Source: Bacillus sp. MUM 116
Lineage (GTDB): Bacteria > Bacillota > Bacilli > Bacillales > Cytobacillaceae
Reading direction: 5' to 3'
NCBI RefSeq assembly: GCF_001866655.1
Contig: NZ_MLYR01000047.1
Location: 1 to 64,000, forward strand
Length of the DNA stretch: 64,000 bases
Positions 34,888 to 43,987 of this stretch are shown piece by piece. Position 1 is the first letter of the stretch, and every line of letters begins with the position of its first letter. The translations under genes and the position numbers were made by a program. Below the pieces are notes generated by a model. The model was not told the origin of the DNA. It made no database searches and saw only the letters and a list, made by a program, of their open reading frames with translations.

Positions 34888-34922
34888 ATAAAAAGGCTAG
34901 CCCTTTTTAAAGAGGCTAACCA
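34888..34922 (-). terminator. Terminator after dnaB
   Basis: On the minus strand GGTTAGCC and GGCTAGCC close the loop, followed by TTTTTATTTT, next to the helicase stop codon. Confidence 0.85.
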
Positions 34923-34929
34923 AAGTTTT

Positions 34930-36285
34930 TTACGCTCCTTGAGGGTCGTTATAACGAGTCTCCAAGTTGACGAACTTATTATATTCTTTTACAAAGGCTA
35001 ATTGGACGGTTCCAACCGGACCGTTACGCTGCTTGGCAATAATGATCTCAATAATATTCTTATCCTCTGATTCTTTATCATAGTAATCATCACGATATAA
35101 GAAAGCAACAATATCCGCATCCTGCTCAATACTACCAGATTCACGAATATCAGACATCATCGGGCGTTTATCCTGACGCTGCTCGACACCACGGGAAAGC
35201 TGGGATAGAGCGATGACTGGAATCTGAAGCTCACGCGCTAACTGCTTAAGGGAACGGGAAATTTCCGAAACCTCTTGCTGGCGGTTTTCACCAGAACGGC
35301 CGCTTCCGAGAATTAACTGCAAATAATCAATCAAAATCATTCCAAGCCCGTGCTCCTGCTTTAAACGGCGGCACTTCGAACGGATATCACTAATCCGGAC
35401 ACCTGGAGTATCATCAATAAAAATACCTGCGCTTGACAAGCTGCCCATTGCCATTGTCAGCTTACCCCAGTCATCATCTGTCAGGGAGCCGGTACGAAGC
35501 CGTTGCGCATCAATATTCCCTTCCGCACAAAGCAGACGCATTACAAGCTGCTCTGCACCCATCTCAAGACTAAAAATCGCAATGTTTTCACCCGTTTTAT
35601 GGGCAACGTTTTGAGCTACATTTAGTGCGAATGCCGTTTTACCTACCGACGGACGGGCACCGACAATAATTAAGTCATTTCGCTGGAAGCCTGCCGTCAT
35701 GCGGTCAAGATCAACGAAGCCTGTCTCTAGCCCCGTAATTTCACCTGCGCGCTGATGCATGGTTTCAATATTATCATATGTCCGAACAAGGACATCCTTA
35801 ATATTATGAAAGGCACCGGCATTTTTCCTTTGGGCTACCTCAAGGATACTTTTTTCCGCTTCACTTAGTAGTGTTTCCACTTCATCCTCGCGTGAATACC
35901 CATCAGTTGCAATTGTTGTAGCTGTGCGAATTAACCGGCGCAGCAATGATTTTTCTTCTACTATTCTAGCGTAATATTCTATGTTCGCTGCCGTTGGAAC
36001 CGAACCAGCTAATTCACTTAAATAACTGACCCCGCCAATATCCTCTAAAAGCTTTGAGGCGGCTAAGTCTTCCGAAACAGTTATTAAATCAACCGCTTTT
36101 CCGAGGTCGTTAAGTTTCAACATAACATTAAAGATTTTTTGGTGGGAAGCACGGTAAAAATCTTCGGGAATTAAGATTTCCGAAGCTAAGGTTAATGAGG
36201 CAGGCTCTAGAAAAATTGCTCCAAGAACAGCCTGTTCCGCTTCAATATTTTGCGGCGGCATACGGTCAGCAAATACATCACTCAT
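34930..36285 (-). CDS. dnaB: Replicative DNA helicase (called dnaC in B. subtilis)
   Basis: The hexameric 5'-3' helicase of the replication fork, 451 residues. It has an N-terminal primase-interacting domain (about 8-110) and a RecA-like motor domain with Walker A GARPSVGKTAFAL (about 208-220), Walker B MILIDYLQLI and arginine finger segment. It is loaded by DnaD-DnaB-DnaI in Bacillus. It sits in the usual place downstream of rplI, separated by a structured 230-base gap. Confidence 0.97.
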   Translation of the reverse strand: MSDVFADRMPPQNIEAEQAVLGAIFLEPASLTLASEILIPEDFYRASHQKIFNVMLKLNDLGKAVDLITVSEDLAASKLLEDIGGVSYLSELAGSVPTAANIEYYARIVEEKSLLRRLIRTATTIATDGYSREDEVETLLSEAEKSILEVAQRKNAGAFHNIKDVLVRTYDNIETMHQRAGEITGLETGFVDLDRMTAGFQRNDLIIVGARPSVGKTAFALNVAQNVAHKTGENIAIFSLEMGAEQLVMRLLCAEGNIDAQRLRTGSLTDDDWGKLTMAMGSLSSAGIFIDDTPGVRISDIRSKCRRLKQEHGLGMILIDYLQLILGSGRSGENRQQEVSEISRSLKQLARELQIPVIALSQLSRGVEQRQDKRPMMSDIRESGSIEQDADIVAFLYRDDYYDKESEDKNIIEIIIAKQRNGPVGTVQLAFVKEYNKFVNLETRYNDPQGA

Positions 36286-36344
36286 CTATTAAAACCTCCT
36301 ATGTGAGAAGGATGTTTATAAAAATATCTTATCGTATAAAGAAA

Positions 36345-36435
36345 ACTCGCCGATTGGCGAGCCCCTAAGGGCGGTTCATAAGGCGTAGTTGTCCTTATGC
36401 CCGATAGGAAAGTCATACTTTCCTATCGGCCAAAG
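36345..36435 (-). other. Structured intergenic region with successive hairpins
   Basis: Three inverted repeats follow one another: CTCGCC-GATT-GGCGAG (36348-36362), a GGGCGGTTCATAAGG...CCTTATGCCC region, and CCGATAGGAAAGT with ACTTTCCTATCGG (36400-36430). This lies between rplI and dnaB. The order and GGCATAAGG-type segment suggest a dispersed Bacillus intergenic element. No known class is assigned. Confidence 0.4.
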
Positions 36436-36438
36436 AAA

Positions 36439-36475
36439 AAAGTGACCAGTAAAAAACCGATCACATCATTTCTTC
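36439..36475 (-). terminator. Terminator after rplI
   Basis: On the minus strand GTGATCGG and CTGGTCAC enclose TTTTTTA, followed by TTTTTTC. Confidence 0.75.
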
Positions 36476-36523
36476 ATGTTTTTTATTCTATCATGTTTTC
36501 CCTGAACTTTTCACTGTAAAAAA

Positions 36524-36973
36524 TTAGTGTACTTCTTTTACATGAACATTCAATGTTGCTAAAACTTCATGATGAAGCTTCACTGGAACTTTTGTATGGC
36601 CCAGCGTGCGAATGGCATCGCCCAATTCCATTTTACGTTTATCAATTTTAATTCCATGCTTTTTCTGTAATTCTTCAGCAATCTGTTTGGATGTGATGGA
36701 GCCAAACAGCCTGCCACCCTCACCGGCTTTTGCCGATAATTCAACGGTTACTTTCTCCAATTGCTCTTTTAATCTTTTCGCTTCAGTAAGCTCTTCAGCT
36801 GCCGCTTTAGCTTCTTTTTTCTGTTGACCCTCTAAAGTACTCATATTGGACTGCGTTGCTTCAATTGCCAGCCCTTGTTTGATTAGAAAGTTATGTGCGT
36901 AGCCGTCAGCCACATTTTTAATTTCCCCTTTTTTTCCTTTTCCTTTAACGTCTTTCAAAAAGATTACTTTCAT
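36524..36973 (-). CDS. rplI: 50S ribosomal protein L9
   Basis: This 149-residue protein of the large subunit binds 23S rRNA near the L1 stalk base and limits frameshifting. The N-terminal [20 protein letters not shown] is typical, followed by the long central helix and C-terminal domain. Its start overlaps the gdpP stop by four bases (ATGA), as in B. subtilis. Confidence 0.97.
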   Translation of the reverse strand: MKVIFLKDVKGKGKKGEIKNVADGYAHNFLIKQGLAIEATQSNMSTLEGQQKKEAKAAAEELTEAKRLKEQLEKVTVELSAKAGEGGRLFGSITSKQIAEELQKKHGIKIDKRKMELGDAIRTLGHTKVPVKLHHEVLATLNVHVKEVH

Positions 36974-38943
36974 TCTTTGTTGCTCCCTTCCAAGTATTCA
37001 TCAATTGCAAGCTTCAATTGATTTTCAGCTTCCTCTATTGTAACACCGTTTAGCTGTGTTGCTGCATTTGTTAGATGCCCGCCACCCTGCATGATCTCCA
37101 TGATGATTTGGACATTGATGTTTCCTAACGATCTGGCGCTAATCCCAATCGCTCCTTCGCCCCGTTTGGAAATCACAAAGGAGGCAATGACCCCTTCCAT
37201 GGTTAATAACGTGTCAGCTGCTTGAGCGATAATCACTTGATCATTAATTTCATCCTCGTCGCCAACAGCAATGGCAATTCCTTCTTTGTAAAAGGATACC
37301 GATTCAATCAGCTTGGCTCTTTTTATATACGTATCAACGTTTTCCTTTAAAAACTTTTGAACGAGGATAGTATCTGCCCCGTGTGCCCTTAGGTAAGAGG
37401 CAGCATCAAATGTGCGTGTACCGGTTCGTAAAGTAAAACTCTTGGTGTCGACAATAATTCCCGCTAACAGGGCAGTGGCTTCAAGCATCTCAATTTTTAC
37501 CCGTTTTGGCTGGTATTCAAGAAACTCTGTCACAAGCTCGGAGGTAGACGAAGCATAAGGCTCCATATACACAAGAATTGGATTATGGACAAAATCTTCA
37601 CCGCGGCGATGATGATCAATGACTACAACATTATCAATTTTATTTAACAACCGCTCTTCCATCACAAGGGAAGGCTTATGGGTATCGACAACAACTAGCA
37701 GCGTTTTATCCGTCGCAATCTCCATTGCCTCTTCAGGTCCGATAAAACGGGAATAAAGCTGTTCATGCTTTCGTATTTCCTCCATCAGACGGCCAACACT
37801 TGTTTCTAACGAGTTTGAGTTGACTACAATATAAGCTTCTTTTTGATTCATCTGTGCCACTTTATAGATCCCAATCGAGGCACCAATTGAATCCATATCA
37901 GGATTTTTATGGCCCATAATCATCACTTTATCACTGGCCAAAATTAAATCCTTCAGAGCATGAGAAATCACCCGGGCCCTCACTCTTGTTCGTTTTTCAA
38001 TCGGGTTGGTCTTGCCACCAAAGAATTTCACCTTGCCGTTAGGCTGCTTGATGGCAGCTTGGTCGCCGCCTCTGCCAAGTGCCAGGTCAAGGCTCGATTG
38101 TGCCAACGTTCCCAATTCAGGAAGGGAAGAGACCCCTGCGCCAACCCCAATACTTAAAGTAAAAGATACATTATGCTTTGAGGTCATTTCTCTTACTTCA
38201 TCCAGGATAGAAAACTTATCCTTTTCAAGAATATGTAAAATACTTTCATTAAAAACAGCCATAAACCGTTCGGAAGAAATCCTTTTCAAGAAAATCCCAT
38301 TATCCTGCGCCCACTTATTTAAGATAGAAGTAACCAGATTGTTGATGCTTCCACGCGTCTGATCATCCATCCCTTGAGTAAGATCATCATAATTATCTAA
38401 AAAGATAACCGCAATCACGGTTCGCTCATCATGATACTTTTTTTCAATTTCTGTTTGCTCTGTCACATCAAAGAAATAAAGCAGGCGTTCTTCGTGCCGA
38501 TGGATGACCCTGAATTTCCGATCGTGAAGGGTAATGATTTCTGTTTCCACTTCCTGCTTCACTAATGGGACCAGTGCATCGGCAATATCATACAGGGAGC
38601 GGCCAATCAGCGTATCCTCATCAAAACAAGAGGACAGAAAGGGATTGGACCACTCAATATAATAGTCTTCATTAATAAGCATAATTCCAATCGGCATTTC
38701 CATTAAAGCCTCTTCACCGACTTTTTTGACCCGGTACGATAGGGTGGAAATATACTCCTCCATTTCTTTCCTTTGGCGAATATCAATGACGAACATATAG
38801 TACAACGGAATAAGCATCAATAACAGCCCGGCCAAACTTAGAATCCAATTATATAAAAACAGGATTATGAGCAGCACCACTGTAACGGCTATTAACCCGT
38901 AAAAGGGATAACGAATGGAACGTTTTTCCAAAAATGCAGGCAT
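36970..38943 (-). CDS. gdpP: Cyclic-di-AMP phosphodiesterase GdpP (YybT)
   Basis: This 657-residue membrane enzyme degrades c-di-AMP. It has two N-terminal spans (about 11-55), a PAS-like domain (about 85-150), a degenerate GGDEF domain (about 170-300) and a C-terminal DHH-DHHA1 catalytic domain. The metal motifs are [14 protein letters not shown] (about 345-358), VVDTHKPS and [11 protein letters not shown]. It is cotranscribed with yybS upstream and rplI downstream, the canonical order. Confidence 0.95.
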   Translation of the reverse strand: MPAFLEKRSIRYPFYGLIAVTVVLLIILFLYNWILSLAGLLLMLIPLYYMFVIDIRQRKEMEEYISTLSYRVKKVGEEALMEMPIGIMLINEDYYIEWSNPFLSSCFDEDTLIGRSLYDIADALVPLVKQEVETEIITLHDRKFRVIHRHEERLLYFFDVTEQTEIEKKYHDERTVIAVIFLDNYDDLTQGMDDQTRGSINNLVTSILNKWAQDNGIFLKRISSERFMAVFNESILHILEKDKFSILDEVREMTSKHNVSFTLSIGVGAGVSSLPELGTLAQSSLDLALGRGGDQAAIKQPNGKVKFFGGKTNPIEKRTRVRARVISHALKDLILASDKVMIMGHKNPDMDSIGASIGIYKVAQMNQKEAYIVVNSNSLETSVGRLMEEIRKHEQLYSRFIGPEEAMEIATDKTLLVVVDTHKPSLVMEERLLNKIDNVVVIDHHRRGEDFVHNPILVYMEPYASSTSELVTEFLEYQPKRVKIEMLEATALLAGIIVDTKSFTLRTGTRTFDAASYLRAHGADTILVQKFLKENVDTYIKRAKLIESVSFYKEGIAIAVGDEDEINDQVIIAQAADTLLTMEGVIASFVISKRGEGAIGISARSLGNINVQIIMEIMQGGGHLTNAATQLNGVTIEEAENQLKLAIDEYLEGSNKE

Positions 38944-38967
38944 TTTTTCAGCTCCTAACAGTAGTCA

Positions 38968-39909
38968 TCACTCTTTTTTCTCAAATCGCTTTCTTAAATC
39001 CAAACCTAAATCAATTATACCTAAAATTCTAATAATAGAAAGAAAAATTGGAATGAATGCCAGTATGGTAACGACCACCCGGACACCTTTTGAAATATTT
39101 CTCTGATGGAAAAGAAAATAAAGAAAGGCAAAGCCCTGTAACACCATACACAATTCTAATATGTAAGTTAAATTCATTAAAGCAGCGTAATAATAAGTAC
39201 CTTTTTCGGGATGGGACAGTAAATTGGCAGCCAGCACTATTAAATAGTACCAAAGAAGGCTCCTTGGCAAGGAAAGCTCCCTGAATTTCCCCCAAGTTGG
39301 TGTTGATATGCCAAATCTTTTCGCAATCGGGAAGCAAATTAGTTGAATCACAAAAACGGAACATATCGAACTCATAATTAGCACACTCGGAGCTAAAACC
39401 TGAAGTATGCCTAACATATTTTCATTTTGAGTAACAACTTTTTGATATTGCTCCTCGGTCATCCTCGATTTTAACAATTCCTGCGATTGAAGGGTAGATT
39501 GCTTAAAGGCCTTCAGCAGTTCATGGAACAAATCAAAGTGGAAAAAGGCGACACTGATTACATAAAGGATGACAGCCCCAACCATAAAGGTAAGTGTGCC
39601 TGATATTAAGATACTTGTCCGGCCTTTATTTTTTTGAATGAAATAGCCCATTACGGCGCCTGTTGTTCCATAAATCAGCGTAATCGACAAACCCATAAAA
39701 GAACCGGCAATAAAGGAAATAAACAGAGCTGCAACAAAGAATGCTGCCGTATATTTTAAATGATTTTTTGCAGTAAACATGATAATGGGCAGCGGTAAAA
39801 CAAAGTTTATGATGACTGCCAAGAGCGGAACATAAATCGTCAATAACAAAAGAACGGTAAAGGCTGCTAAAAGGATTGCACCCTCAGTTAAAATACGAGC
39901 ATTTTTCAC
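38968..39909 (-). CDS. yybS: YybS family membrane protein (DUF2232)
   Basis: This protein of about 313 residues has roughly eight membrane spans and a hydrophilic loop near the middle (FKQSTLQSQELLKSRMTEEQ). It resembles YybS/DUF2232, encoded before gdpP in many Firmicutes; the function is not established. The GTG at 39909 is chosen, because AGGGGTGAAGAA precedes it and the length then matches the B. subtilis protein; the frame opens 22 codons earlier. Confidence 0.88.
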   Translation of the reverse strand: MKNARILTEGAILLAAFTVLLLLTIYVPLLAVIINFVLPLPIIMFTAKNHLKYTAAFFVAALFISFIAGSFMGLSITLIYGTTGAVMGYFIQKNKGRTSILISGTLTFMVGAVILYVISVAFFHFDLFHELLKAFKQSTLQSQELLKSRMTEEQYQKVVTQNENMLGILQVLAPSVLIMSSICSVFVIQLICFPIAKRFGISTPTWGKFRELSLPRSLLWYYLIVLAANLLSHPEKGTYYYAALMNLTYILELCMVLQGFAFLYFLFHQRNISKGVRVVVTILAFIPIFLSIIRILGIIDLGLDLRKRFEKKE

Positions 39910-39988
39910 TTCTTCACCCCTAATATTTCTCAAACCTGTACTTTTTATTTTAGCCAGTTCATCAGAGCAATTCAATAAAACAGGCTAA

Positions 39989-40120
39989 GAAAAGCGCAAG
40001 CGCCTTGGTCAGGGACGACAAGCACAAGACGAGCCGGCGAGAAGGTTGCTTTTTAACCTTCTTGACGGATTGGCTTGTGACCTCGAGCCCCTAGGCGCTG
40101 GAGCTGGACAATTCTCGAAG
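39989..40120. repeat. Dispersed palindromic repeat, copy 1
   Basis: The outer arms AAGCGCAAGCGCCTTGGTC and GAGCCCCTAGGCGCTGGAGC are imperfect inverted copies. The inside holds another hairpin (AGAAGGTTGC...AACCTTCT). It occupies the gap between yybS and the uridylyltransferase. The same ends recur at 43741, 46067, 58270 and 63446. Confidence 0.75.
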
Positions 40121-40146
40121 TTGAAATTCTATACTTTCTCCAAATA

Positions 40147-40175
40147 AAAGAAAAGCCCGATATCTCGGCTTTTCC
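40147..40175 (-). terminator. Terminator after gtaB
   Basis: AAAAGCCGA and TCGGGCTTTT pair with a T run following on the minus strand, just past the stop codon. Confidence 0.8.
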
Positions 40176-40183
40176 AAATTGAA

Positions 40184-41071
40184 CTATTTGATTGTTAGCA
40201 TCTCATTATGCTTTAGTTCCTTAATTAAGTAATTCAGGAACTCTTCCCTAAGGTCTTCTCTTCGTAACGCAAACTCAACTGTAGCTTGAAGGAATCCCTG
40301 CTTGTCACCAACATCATACCTTTTCCCTTCAAAATTATAAGCATACATTGCTTCTTTGTGGGCAAGCTCTTTTAGGGCATCGGTTAACTGAATTTCTCCG
40401 CCTTTTCCTGGCTTCGTTTTTTCTAACAGGTCAAAAATAGCCGGATTAATAATATATCTGCCTAGAATGGCAATATTGGAAGGGGCTGACCCTGAAGCAG
40501 GTTTTTCAACTAAACCTTTAACCTTGTAAATGCGATCTTCAATTTCTTTTCCTTCAATGATTCCATATTTATCGGTATCTTCTGTTGCTACTTCCTGGAC
40601 ACCAAGAATCGTTGTTTTGTATTCCTCATATTTTTCAATCATTTGCTTTAAACATGGTTTTTCAGAATAGACAATATCATCACCAAGAAGGACAGCAAAT
40701 GGCTCGTTACCGATAAAACTTTTCGCACAATAAATTGCATGTCCAAGCCCTTTTGGTTCTTTTTGTCGAATATAATGAATATTAACCATTTCTGAAATTT
40801 GCCGAACTTCGGCTAGCAGTTCAAGTTTACCCCTTGATTCCAATTCAAGCTCCAGTTCTACAGATTTATCGAAATGATCCTCAATTGATTTTTTATTTCT
40901 TCCGGTAATAATTAAAATCTCCTCAATACCGGACTCTACTGCTTCTTCAATGATATATTGAAGCGTTGGCTTATCAACAATTGGCAGCATTTCCTTTGGC
41001 TGCGCTTTTGTTGCCGGCAGAAATCTTGTCCCCAAGCCGGCTGCCGGAATAATCGCTTTCCGTACCTTCAA
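40184..41071 (-). CDS. gtaB: UTP--glucose-1-phosphate uridylyltransferase
   Basis: This 295-residue enzyme makes UDP-glucose for teichoic acid glucosylation and glycolipids. It shows the nucleotidyltransferase signature [20 protein letters not shown] (about 6-25), the [10 protein letters not shown] segment and the UDP-sugar motif [11 protein letters not shown]. Bacillus has paralogues (gtaB, yngB, ytdA), so which one this is cannot be fixed by sequence alone; the symbol is the usual one. It is flanked by a dispersed repeat and rpsR. Confidence 0.9.
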   Translation of the reverse strand: MKVRKAIIPAAGLGTRFLPATKAQPKEMLPIVDKPTLQYIIEEAVESGIEEILIITGRNKKSIEDHFDKSVELELELESRGKLELLAEVRQISEMVNIHYIRQKEPKGLGHAIYCAKSFIGNEPFAVLLGDDIVYSEKPCLKQMIEKYEEYKTTILGVQEVATEDTDKYGIIEGKEIEDRIYKVKGLVEKPASGSAPSNIAILGRYIINPAIFDLLEKTKPGKGGEIQLTDALKELAHKEAMYAYNFEGKRYDVGDKQGFLQATVEFALRREDLREEFLNYLIKELKHNEMLTIK

Positions 41072-41162
41072 CCTATTCTCCTCCTTTGAAAATCTTTACC
41101 TGATTATATTCTAACATAGTATTGTTTCATTAATATTTTCTTAAGGAAAATTAAGTATAAAA

Positions 41163-41198
41163 AAAGGCAGCAGGGAAGAACCCTGCTGCCTTTTATAG
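41163..41198 (-). terminator. Terminator of the rpsF-ssb-rpsR operon
   Basis: AAAAGGCAGCAGGG and CCCTGCTGCCTTTT form a perfect 14-bp stem with a T run on the minus strand. Confidence 0.92.
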
Positions 41199-41201
41199 TT
41201 A

Positions 41202-41441
41202 CTATTCTCCAGCCACGAATGGTAGTAATGCCATTTGACGTGCACGTTTGATTGCAACTGTTAGTTTACGTTGGTATTTAGCGCTAGTACCAGTTACACG
41301 ACGTGGTAAAATTTTTCCACGCTCAGAGATGAACTTTTTAAGTAAATCTACATCTTTAAAATCAATGCGAGTGATGCCGTTTGCTGTGAAATAACAAACC
41401 TTACGGCGCTTCGCACGACCGCCTTTGCGTCCTCCTGCCAT
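41202..41441 (-). CDS. rpsR: 30S ribosomal protein S18
   Basis: This 79-residue protein binds the platform of the small subunit together with S6. The sequence [20 protein letters not shown] and a conserved LLPFV end are typical. The ATG at 41441 follows GGAGGG. It is third in the operon rpsF-ssb-rpsR; a C-rich hairpin terminator follows (41163-41198). Confidence 0.97.
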   Translation of the reverse strand: MAGGRKGGRAKRRKVCYFTANGITRIDFKDVDLLKKFISERGKILPRRVTGTSAKYQRKLTVAIKRARQMALLPFVAGE

Positions 41442-41493
41442 GAAAATTCCCTCCTTCATGTTTATTATCTAGTAACGTTCATTAAGGTTTACT

Positions 41494-42003
41494 CTAGAAT
41501 GGAAGATCGTCATCGGAAATGTCAATTTGACCATTACCCGCAAATGGATCCTCATCCACCCGTGTAAAGCCTTGGTTGTTGTTCGGACGTTGATTCTGAT
41601 TGCCGCCGCCATAAGGATTGCCTTGCGGTTCCCTTGGAGGTGCTCCATAGAACTCATTGTCGTTTCTGTTGCCGCCGCCGGATGCATTTCTAGGCTCAAG
41701 GAATTGAACACTTTCTGCTACAACTTCCGTAACGTATACACGTTTTCCGTCTTGTCCTTCATAGTTGCGAGTTTGAATACGACCATCAACACCTGCAAGG
41801 CTGCCCTTTTTCAAAAAGTTCGCCACATTTTCAGCAGGCTTACGCCAAACAACACAATTAATAAAGTCCGCTTCACGTTCACCTTGCTGATTTGAAAATT
41901 GACGATTTACAGCTAAGCTAAAAGTAGCAACAGCAACTCCACTTGGCGTATAACGCAAATCAGGATCCTTTGTTAAACGGCCTACAAGAACGACACGATT
42001 CAT
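41494..42003 (-). CDS. ssb: Single-stranded DNA-binding protein
   Basis: This 169-residue protein has an N-terminal OB fold (about 1-105; [20 protein letters not shown]), a Gly/Asn/Gln-rich linker (about 110-155), and the acidic tail DISDDDLPF, which recruits replication and repair proteins. The second of two adjacent ATGs is used; AAAAGGAG lies upstream. It sits between rpsF and rpsR. Confidence 0.97.
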   Translation of the reverse strand: MNRVVLVGRLTKDPDLRYTPSGVAVATFSLAVNRQFSNQQGEREADFINCVVWRKPAENVANFLKKGSLAGVDGRIQTRNYEGQDGKRVYVTEVVAESVQFLEPRNASGGGNRNDNEFYGAPPREPQGNPYGGGNQNQRPNNNQGFTRVDEDPFAGNGQIDISDDDLPF

Positions 42004-42072
42004 CATCAGAATCAACTCCTTTTCTCCCGGTAAATGTTCCATGTGGAACAATTATTTCCAGAAATATTTATA

Positions 42073-42360
42073 TTAAGCTTCTTCTTTAATTACGATATGA
42101 CGAATGATATCTTCGCTGATTTTTGCAAGACGAGAAAATTCTTGAACTGCAGCAGCTGAAGATGTTGTTTTAACGATTTGGTAGTATCCATCGCGGAAAT
42201 CATTGATTTCGTACGCAAGACGACGCTTACCCCAATCTTTTGTTTCAGCAGTTTCCGCACCATTTTCAAGAAGAATTGTGTTAAAACGCTCAACTAGAGC
42301 TTTTTTAGCCTCATCTTCAATATTTGGACGGATGATGTACATAACTTCGTACTTGTTCAT
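42073..42360 (-). CDS. rpsF: 30S ribosomal protein S6
   Basis: This 95-residue ferredoxin-like protein pairs with S18 on the small subunit. It has the typical start [17 protein letters not shown] and a central [18 protein letters not shown]. The ATG at 42360 follows AAAGGAGGTG. The roughly 60-base leader (42361-42420) has GCCCAAATGTGGGC followed by CCGTTCAGACC, the kind of place where the S6-S18 complex represses its own operon in Bacillus. Confidence 0.96.
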   Translation of the reverse strand: MNKYEVMYIIRPNIEDEAKKALVERFNTILLENGAETAETKDWGKRRLAYEINDFRDGYYQIVKTTSSAAAVQEFSRLAKISEDIIRHIVIKEEA

Positions 42361-42434
42361 CACATTCACCTCCTTTTGGTCTGAACGGCCCACATTTGGG
42401 CAAGGAGCAATTTTTCATTACTCACAAGTTAAGA

Positions 42435-42463
42435 TTATAGCATAGGTATTTTGGAAAAGCAAT
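42435..42463 (-). promoter_or_regulatory. Promoter of the rpsF-ssb-rpsR operon
   Basis: On the minus strand TTGCTT and TATAAT are exactly 17 bases apart, with TGC before the -10 box giving an extended -10. Confidence 0.78.
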
Positions 42464-42527
42464 GGTGTTCACCGATTGTCCATCATACAATACAAAAAGC
42501 TCTGCGAGATGCAAAGCGATTTAATCA

Positions 42528-43628
42528 TTAAACATTAAAGCGGAAGTGGATGACGTCTCCGTCTTTAACAATATAATCTTTACCTTCTAAACGAACTTTT
42601 CCAGCTTCTTTTGCCGCGTTATGACTGCCGGCTGCTAGCAAATCTTCATAAGCCACTGTTTCAGCACGGATAAAGCCGCGTTCAAAATCGGAGTGAATAA
42701 TCCCGGCACATTGCGGCGCCTTCATGCCGTTTCTAAATGTCCAGGCACGAACTTCTTGTACACCTGCTGTAAAATACGTAGCTAAACCAAGTAAGCTATA
42801 GGCCGCACGGATAAGTTGGTCTAAACCAGACTCTTCAATTCCAAGCTCTTCAAGGAACATTTGCTTTTCTTCCCCTTCAAGCTCAGCAATTTCCTCTTCA
42901 ATTTTAGCACAAATCACAATAACTTCTGCATTGTCTGTAGCTGCAAATTCTCGGACCTTTTGAACGTATTCATTGCTTGATGGGTCAGCAACATCGTCTT
43001 CACCAACGTTTGACACATAAAGAACAGGTTTACTCGTTAATAGATGTAGTTGCTTAACAAATTTCATTTGTTCTTCTGTAAATTCAATTGTACGCGCCGG
43101 TTTTTCCGCTTCAAAAGCATCACGAAGCATCGAAAGGACTTCAAATTCAGCCGCTGCATCCTTATCCTTTTGCTTAGCCAATTTTTCAACGCGGCCAATC
43201 CGCTTTTCCACACTTTCCATATCAGCGAGGATTAACTCTAAATTAATGGTTTCGATATCGGCAATCGGATCAACCTTACCGGATACGTGTGTAATATTCT
43301 CATCAGCAAAGCAGCGTACCACCTGACAAATGGCATCTACTTCACGAATGTGGGAAAGGAATTTGTTCCCCAAGCCTTCACCTTTACTTGCACCTTTTAC
43401 AATCCCTGCGATATCGGTAAATTCAAATGCCGTTGGAACCGTCTTTTTAGGCTGTACAAGCTCTGTTAATTTTGTTAAGCGATGGTCGGGAACCTCTACA
43501 ATTCCGACATTCGGGTCAATTGTACAGAAGGGATAGTTTGCAGATTCCGCTCCTGCCTGTGTAATCGCATTAAATAAAGTGGATTTACCAACGTTCGGCA
43601 ATCCAACGATACCAGCTGTTAAAGCCAT
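42528..43628 (-). CDS. ychF: Ribosome-binding ATPase YchF (OLA1 type)
   Basis: This 366-residue protein of the Obg-related family prefers ATP. It has the P-loop GLPNVGKSTLFNAIT (about 8-22), switch DIAGIVKGASKGEGLGN, a coiled-coil insert and a C-terminal TGS domain (about 282-365). It affects translation and stress responses. The B. subtilis orthologue is yyaF, in the same place upstream of rpsF. Confidence 0.95.
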   Translation of the reverse strand: MALTAGIVGLPNVGKSTLFNAITQAGAESANYPFCTIDPNVGIVEVPDHRLTKLTELVQPKKTVPTAFEFTDIAGIVKGASKGEGLGNKFLSHIREVDAICQVVRCFADENITHVSGKVDPIADIETINLELILADMESVEKRIGRVEKLAKQKDKDAAAEFEVLSMLRDAFEAEKPARTIEFTEEQMKFVKQLHLLTSKPVLYVSNVGEDDVADPSSNEYVQKVREFAATDNAEVIVICAKIEEEIAELEGEEKQMFLEELGIEESGLDQLIRAAYSLLGLATYFTAGVQEVRAWTFRNGMKAPQCAGIIHSDFERGFIRAETVAYEDLLAAGSHNAAKEAGKVRLEGKDYIVKDGDVIHFRFNV

Positions 43629-43740
43629 TTAAGTCACTCCTCAAATACAAATTATCTATGATAAAAAAGTTAGTTCAAAATTAATTGAAAAGCCTCTAAC
43701 AATTATAGGCATTTCAAGCTAAAAAGACAAGATAAATAAG

Positions 43741-43967
43741 AAAAGCGGAAGCGCCTTGGTCAGCCCCGACAGTGCTTGCGGGCCTGACAGTGAAGTCGTT
43801 TTTTGACTTCATCGGCATGCCTACATCATTGAACTTTCCTCCATGCAGGCAGCGACGAGGTGAACAGCACTTCTTTGAATATGCATTGCCGCTGGAGCAA
43901 GAAAGCGACCTAGGAAAAAAGCAGTTCATTTTTTCCCTAGAGGGGCTAGGCGCTGGAGCTAGACAAT
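43741..43967. repeat. Dispersed palindromic repeat, copy 2
   Basis: Outer arms AAAGCGGAAGCGCCTTGGTC and GGGGCTAGGCGCTGGAGCT; inside are GTGAAGTCG...CGACTTCAC-type and CTAGGGAAAAAATGAACTGC arms. It is a near copy, in inverse orientation, of copy 3 at 46067, and the two flank the oxidoreductase gene. It fills most of the gap 43629-43987. Confidence 0.8.
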
Positions 43968-43987
43968 AAATGAACTGCCGCAAATGA

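Noticed and set aside
42035-42050. TGTTCCATGTGGAACA as a third parS site
   Set aside because: Differs from the parS palindrome at three positions, including one of the central CG pair; too weak to call, though ParB might bind it poorly.
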